A DNA stretch of 64,000 nucleotides from Micromonospora humi. Lineage in GTDB: Bacteria; Actinomycetota; Actinomycetes; Mycobacteriales; Micromonosporaceae. Of the stretch, positions 60,644 to 64,000 are shown piece by piece (within the stretch, counting starts at the first letter, position 1; each line of letters starts with the position of its first letter). Below the pieces are notes generated by a model. The model was not told the DNA's origin. It did no database searches and saw only the letters and a program-made list of their open reading frames with translations. Both the position numbers and the translations under genes were made by a program. The stretch covers positions 248,001-312,000 of the forward strand of contig NZ_FMDM01000001.1 of assembly GCF_900090105.1 (NCBI RefSeq), written 5' to 3'.

Positions 60644-61669
60644 ATGTGGCTGGGTGCGCTGTTCACCTCGACTGCTGCCAATTTCGGACGGTTGCTGATC
60701 GTCGGCCTGCTTCCGAACGCCATCCTCGTGGCGTACGTCTGGGTCCTTCTGATGATCGGTGCCTTCACCAACACCGCTCCGTTGGTGTTTCCGGAGGCGC
60801 TCTCAAACATCAGCTTCAAGACGGACGCGGGCGGGCTGCTGGTGTTCGTGCTTTCGGTGATCACACTCACCGTGGTCATCCAGCCGTTCCAGATTCGGCT
60901 CGTTCGAATGCTCGAGGGCTATTGGCATGGACGGCTGGGAGTTTTTCCTAGTCGCCTCGCCACTGGGGTCCACACCTGGAGACGGGCAAGGCTACGTCGA
61001 GCAGCGAACTCCTCCGTTCCGAATGTCAACGACGTTGAACTCGCCCGCATGCCGATCGCCGCGCAGGTCCGGGTGCAGCGGCGGGCGCGGAGGATCGAAG
61101 CCCGGTCGGAACGCGCCGAGACAAAGCTCATGTCATACCCGCCCGGGACGGAGCCGGTGCTGCCGACGATGCTCGGCAATACCCTTCGGCGCAACGAGCG
61201 GGTAGCGGGTGAGCGCTACGCGATGGACACCCTCAGAACGTGGCCCCGCCTCTATCCGCTGCTCAGCAAGAAGGTCGCGGACGAGTTCGACTCGGACAGC
61301 GACGGCGTGGACGCCTCGGCGAATCTTGCGGTCACCTTCCTGGTCATGGCTGCGCTGGGGTTTGTGGCCTTCGCCAACGACGGGTGGATGCGGCTGGTTC
61401 CGGCCGCTCTGCTGCTGCTCGCTGTCGCCGCCTACCGTGCCGCTATCGCGGCAGCGGGCGGTCAGGGCCTGGCGATGTCGGTCGCCTACGACCTGCACCG
61501 CTTCGACCTCATCGAGGGTCTTCACCTTGGGCTTCCCTCGACCACGAAGAATGAAGCGGAGCGCAACAGGCAGTTGTCCCACTTCTTCATGGTCAGCGAC
61601 GACACGCCGGACCCACCGTCCGCCGCGGACGAGCTGAACCTGTCCTATGTGCATCCGAGGCGTGACTAG
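60644..61669 (+). CDS. Hypothetical membrane protein
   Basis: A 341-residue protein with two N-terminal transmembrane helices (about 10-38 and 58-84), a long Arg-rich cytoplasmic segment with predicted coil (RRARRIEARSERAETKL), and two more helices near 225-262. ATG 60644 follows GAGGTGTGAGAC. It is less GC-rich than most of the window. Its last four bases overlap the end of the convergent gene. The domain is not recognised; the membrane-coil-membrane arrangement could be a signalling or effector component. Confidence 0.65.
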   Translation: MWLGALFTSTAANFGRLLIVGLLPNAILVAYVWVLLMIGAFTNTAPLVFPEALSNISFKTDAGGLLVFVLSVITLTVVIQPFQIRLVRMLEGYWHGRLGVFPSRLATGVHTWRRARLRRAANSSVPNVNDVELARMPIAAQVRVQRRARRIEARSERAETKLMSYPPGTEPVLPTMLGNTLRRNERVAGERYAMDTLRTWPRLYPLLSKKVADEFDSDSDGVDASANLAVTFLVMAALGFVAFANDGWMRLVPAALLLLAVAAYRAAIAAAGGQGLAMSVAYDLHRFDLIEGLHLGLPSTTKNEAERNRQLSHFFMVSDDTPDPPSAADELNLSYVHPRRD

Positions 61670-62319
61670 CTTCGGCGGAGTTCCAGGGCTCCACCGAAGC
61701 CGATCAGTCGAACCTCAAGGTCGTGGCCGTCCGTGTCAGGCAGTTCGCGACGGCCCGATTCCCGTACGAGAAGCAGTGGTCCGGCCGGCGGTCGGGCCAA
61801 CACCCGCCACTCCCGGGGAACGTCGACCACCACCCGGCCGCCGAAGGCCACGGCAGTGAGGACGGGCTGACCATGAGGCTGCGAGCCGAGCATGTCCACC
61901 CGAATCTCGCCGAGGACTGCGACCGCGCGTAGCTGCCCGCGTAGGGCGTTCAGTGCGGCAACGCGTCCGCTCCACATGACCCGGGTCCACGGGCGTTCGC
62001 CGCCCACCGCCGACGTCGCCAAGGCGACCGCGCCGACGAACACCACCGCGAAGGCGATGTTCGTTACTTGGGCCGGACTGACGGCGGGTCGGAGCGCCAC
62101 GATGGCGGCGATCGTGGCCAGGATGCCTGGGCCGATGTAGGCCGCAACCGAGCGGGTCAGCGCTCGCGCGAGATTCACCAGGGCGAGAGCCGCCAGCGCG
62201 TAGGGCCCGAACTCGGTGAACGTGGCCCACGCGAGCGCGAAGCGCTCGGCAGGATCGAAGATCAAATAGCTGGTGGTGACAAGGCCGATCATTCCCAGCC
62301 AGAGACGTAGCCGCTTCAC
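61666..62319 (-). CDS. Hypothetical membrane protein
   Basis: A 217-residue protein with four or five transmembrane helices in the first 125 residues and a soluble C-terminal part containing LGEIRVDMLGSQPHGQPVLTAVAFGG and DLEVRLIGFGGALELRRS. GTG 62319 is chosen because it overlaps the upstream gene's stop by four bases. It is cotranscribed with the small gene before it. The family is not recognised. Confidence 0.65.
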   Translation of the reverse strand: MKRLRLWLGMIGLVTTSYLIFDPAERFALAWATFTEFGPYALAALALVNLARALTRSVAAYIGPGILATIAAIVALRPAVSPAQVTNIAFAVVFVGAVALATSAVGGERPWTRVMWSGRVAALNALRGQLRAVAVLGEIRVDMLGSQPHGQPVLTAVAFGGRVVVDVPREWRVLARPPAGPLLLVRESGRRELPDTDGHDLEVRLIGFGGALELRRS

Positions 62320-62633
62320 GGTGCTGTCCGCGGCTCCTCCGAGGATCCGGGCACACGCTTGTACGTGCATTTCACGGAGACGGCGTGACGCTCGTCGTCG
62401 CGCACGAGCAGCACACCGGCATCGGGTAGCAGGTCAAGCTGGAACGTGGCCTCAAGCCCGTCGAGCATCCACACCTGGCCGGAGTCGGCCCCGGCGTCGA
62501 GTTGGTCAGCCAACTTTCTGCTGATCAGGGCTATCGCGGTCGCCAGATCATCCACTCGCGACTCGTCGGCGACATGTCGCGTCGACAGCGCCCCCGGGCT
62601 GTCCGGCGGTTGCACCTCGACGGTTAGTTCCAT
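62316..62633 (-). CDS. Small protein resembling the trypsin-co-occurring (Trypco2) domain
   Basis: A 105-residue protein: DLATAIALISRKLADQLDAGADSG helix, then ATFQLDLLPDAGVLLVRDDERHAVSVKCTYKRV beta strands. This helix-plus-beta layout resembles Trypco2, found in conflict-type systems, but the match is weak and not confirmed. ATG 62633 follows AAGGTCCC. It overlaps the membrane protein start, so the two are probably made together. Confidence 0.6.
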   Translation of the reverse strand: MELTVEVQPPDSPGALSTRHVADESRVDDLATAIALISRKLADQLDAGADSGQVWMLDGLEATFQLDLLPDAGVLLVRDDERHAVSVKCTYKRVPGSSEEPRTAP

Positions 62634-62697
62634 GGGACCTTCATACCTTTTCCGAGCCGAGCACGGCAGCGCCGGCGGACCGACGTGAGCGAATGCG

Positions 62698-63738
62698 TCA
62701 CCAGCCGGGGTATCGATCCCACCAGTGGGGGTCCGTCGCATCGCTGTACTCGCTCCCGGACGGCCCGTCGACGAACTCGGTGACCAGGTCGCGGGCCAGG
62801 ACGTCGGCGACCCAGGCCAGTTCCATCCGGGAGACCCACGCGATCGGAAGAGCGTCGACGCCGTGCGCGGCGCCGAGGAACGCTCCGACGGTGGCGGCCA
62901 CGTGCCTGCCGTACGGGACGGACGCGGCGAACAGCAGAGCGTCGCCCAGTTGCTCTCGGTCGGGAAACGAGAGCGCCACGTAGACAGCTCCGGCCAGCGC
63001 CGAAGCGGCCCGGGCATCCGGGCAGAGCTGCGCCAGGGCAGCCGCCTGGCGTGGAGTGTCCCGCGCCGCGTGCACCGCCGGGGAGAGCGGCTGGTCGTTC
63101 ATGACCCGGACCAGGGACTGGCATTCCCGCTGTGCCCGTTCCGTCGCCTCTTCGATGTTCCGGCCCGCGATGATGTTGCTGATCACCGTAGCGGCGAGCG
63201 CGGCGGCGTCGGCCGCCTCAGGGCCGTGCGTGGTGGCCGCGACCTCCGCCGCGAAGCGGCCGGGCTCCGGCCCCCACCATCGGATGAGTCCGGCGGGCAG
63301 GGTACGGGTGAGCCCGTGTGCTCCGGTGCTGGTCCAGGTGCGGTCACCGTCGCCCAGGACCGGCTGCGCCTGCAGTGCGGACACGGTGGCCGGGGCGGAT
63401 CCACGCCGCTTCCCGAGGGCGGGGACCTGTGCGAGCCAGCCGTCCGGCCAGTCTTCCTCCTGCCAGCGTTTGATGCCGGGGATGCCCTGCATCGCCGCCC
63501 ATCTGGTGTAGGCGTGCCACACCACGCTCGGCGGGTGACAGATGCCCTTGTGCATGCCTCGGACGTTGGCGCGGATGATGCCGTCGATGGTGAAGCAGGC
63601 GAGCTGGCCGGCGCTGGTGGCCCGCAGCGCCCCGCCGGCCGGCGCGGTGCCGGCGGTCGCACCGATCGCGTCACCGAGCATCAGCCCGAGCACGCACCCC
63701 CGAGCCGTGGCGAGCTGCTCCGCTGTCACCCTGGTCAT
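62698..63738 (-). CDS. ADP-ribosylglycohydrolase-fold protein lacking metal ligands
   Basis: A 346-residue protein of the ADP-ribosylglycohydrolase family. It begins ARGCVLGLMLGDAIGATAG, the family's N-terminal GDxxG motif. The TDDT metal-binding motif is replaced by TSAG (residues 41-44), and the C-terminal DxDT metal motif is replaced by PYGRHVAATVGAFLG (about residue 273). The di-magnesium site should thus be absent and hydrolase activity lost. ATG 63750 is an alternative start. It may act as a sensor or binder of ADP-ribose-like ligands. It lies near a gene module of unknown function. Confidence 0.85.
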   Translation of the reverse strand: MTRVTAEQLATARGCVLGLMLGDAIGATAGTAPAGGALRATSAGQLACFTIDGIIRANVRGMHKGICHPPSVVWHAYTRWAAMQGIPGIKRWQEEDWPDGWLAQVPALGKRRGSAPATVSALQAQPVLGDGDRTWTSTGAHGLTRTLPAGLIRWWGPEPGRFAAEVAATTHGPEAADAAALAATVISNIIAGRNIEEATERAQRECQSLVRVMNDQPLSPAVHAARDTPRQAAALAQLCPDARAASALAGAVYVALSFPDREQLGDALLFAASVPYGRHVAATVGAFLGAAHGVDALPIAWVSRMELAWVADVLARDLVTEFVDGPSGSEYSDATDPHWWDRYPGW

Positions 63739-64000
63739 TCCGAGCAGCATAGGGGCGGGTGACGCGAGCACGGCTCGGCGTCGGGATGTTGACAGGCGGG
63801 CGGAGGCCGGCGAGCTGGACGAAGATCTCCCGCTTCGCGGTGGCGAGGCCACGACGGTCGAGGACGTAACCGGTCAGCCAGATCCAGCCGAGGTGGGTCA
63901 GTTCGGGTCCGACCGAGACGACCCGGAACGTCAGGGCGCGGTCGCCGCCGAACTGCACCGAGGCGCGGCCGTCGATCCGCAGCCGGTCACCCGGTTGCGG
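63671..64000 (-). CDS. Hypothetical protein, 5' end outside the window
   Basis: The frame is open to the right edge. The visible part reads VQFGGDRALTFRVVSVGPELTHLGWIWLTGYVLDRRGLATAKREIFVQLAGLRP and looks like the C-terminus of a conserved small actinobacterial protein whose usual end is near AGLRP. Here the frame runs on for about 40 residues and overlaps the start of the ADP-ribosylglycohydrolase-fold gene by 68 bases, which may point to a lost stop codon or a frameshift. Confidence 0.55.
   Translation of the reverse strand, partial: PQPGDRLRIDGRASVQFGGDRALTFRVVSVGPELTHLGWIWLTGYVLDRRGLATAKREIFVQLAGLRPPVNIPTPSRARVTRPYAARNDQGDSGAARHGSGVRARADAR

Overview
The window looks like chromosomal DNA of a high-GC actinomycete, most likely Micromonospora or a close relative. 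GC is very high with strongly GC-biased third codon positions, starts are often GTG, gene joints of the GTGA/ATGA type are common, several promoters look leaderless, and the extragenic palindromes (GATCTTGG-type, GTTGATCATGAAGTT-type and GCGTTAAG/GGGGCCCC-type) are of a kind I associate with Micromonosporaceae. No rRNA, tRNA, CRISPR array, transposase or origin was found.

Layout. 0-3.1 kb is the end of an aromatic (type II) polyketide tailoring operon, possibly a spore-pigment locus: FAD hydroxylase (cut by the left edge), ABM monooxygenase, P450 and a SchA/CurD-like protein. 3.2-5.7 kb holds a DUF1622 membrane protein and a CopB-type metal P-ATPase behind a CsoR-like operator. 6.2-11.9 kb is a seven-gene pterin/pyrimidine-type pathway: dehydrogenase, PTPS-like protein, glycosyltransferase, methyltransferase, flippase-like protein, GTP cyclohydrolase II homologue and RibD-type reductase. 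The cyclohydrolase lacks the Tyr that distinguishes riboflavin enzymes, and the PTPS lacks its usual catalytic residues. 12-15.7 kb is a sugar ABC importer. 15.7-18.4 kb is an amino-acid ABC importer on the minus strand, preceded by a SAM-IV-like riboswitch and a small Cys-containing leader peptide. 18.5-22 kb holds PadR with a palindromic operator, an acyl-CoA dehydrogenase, a GNAT and a Phd-like protein. 22-28.8 kb holds a vanadium haloperoxidase-like protein, pgi, an ABC exporter and an aldo/keto reductase.

29-30.9 kb holds a lipoprotein and KptA. 30.9-38 kb is an organosulfur island: ssuA-ssuC-ssuB, an SBP56-type methanethiol oxidase homologue, a membrane protein and a molybdenum sulfite-oxidase-like enzyme in one minus-strand run, with ssuD divergent. 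Two of its promoter regions share a CCTAC-N7-ATAGG motif. 38-45 kb holds NUDIX, NADAR, an AHSA1/ArsR pair, two secreted cell-wall hydrolases, a flavin amine oxidase and an ECF42-like sigma factor with its DGPF partner. 45-50.6 kb is a branched-chain amino acid-type ABC importer behind a TACACT-N3-AGTGTA operator with a TetR gene at its end. 50.6-52.9 kb is a divergent MarR/multidrug ABC pair.

53-64 kb is accessory: a proline-repeat protein, two unrecognised genes, a 1471-residue PglW-like protein (NERD nuclease domain, pseudokinase, active kinase, HhH) with no pglX/Y/Z in the window, a lower-GC patch with a Cys-rich protein and membrane proteins, and an ADP-ribosylglycohydrolase-fold protein that has lost its metal ligands. 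The strongest candidates for undescribed biology are the FAPy-type pterin cluster, the orphan PglW region and the riboswitch-plus-leader control of the amino-acid importer. All functions are read from sequence only.
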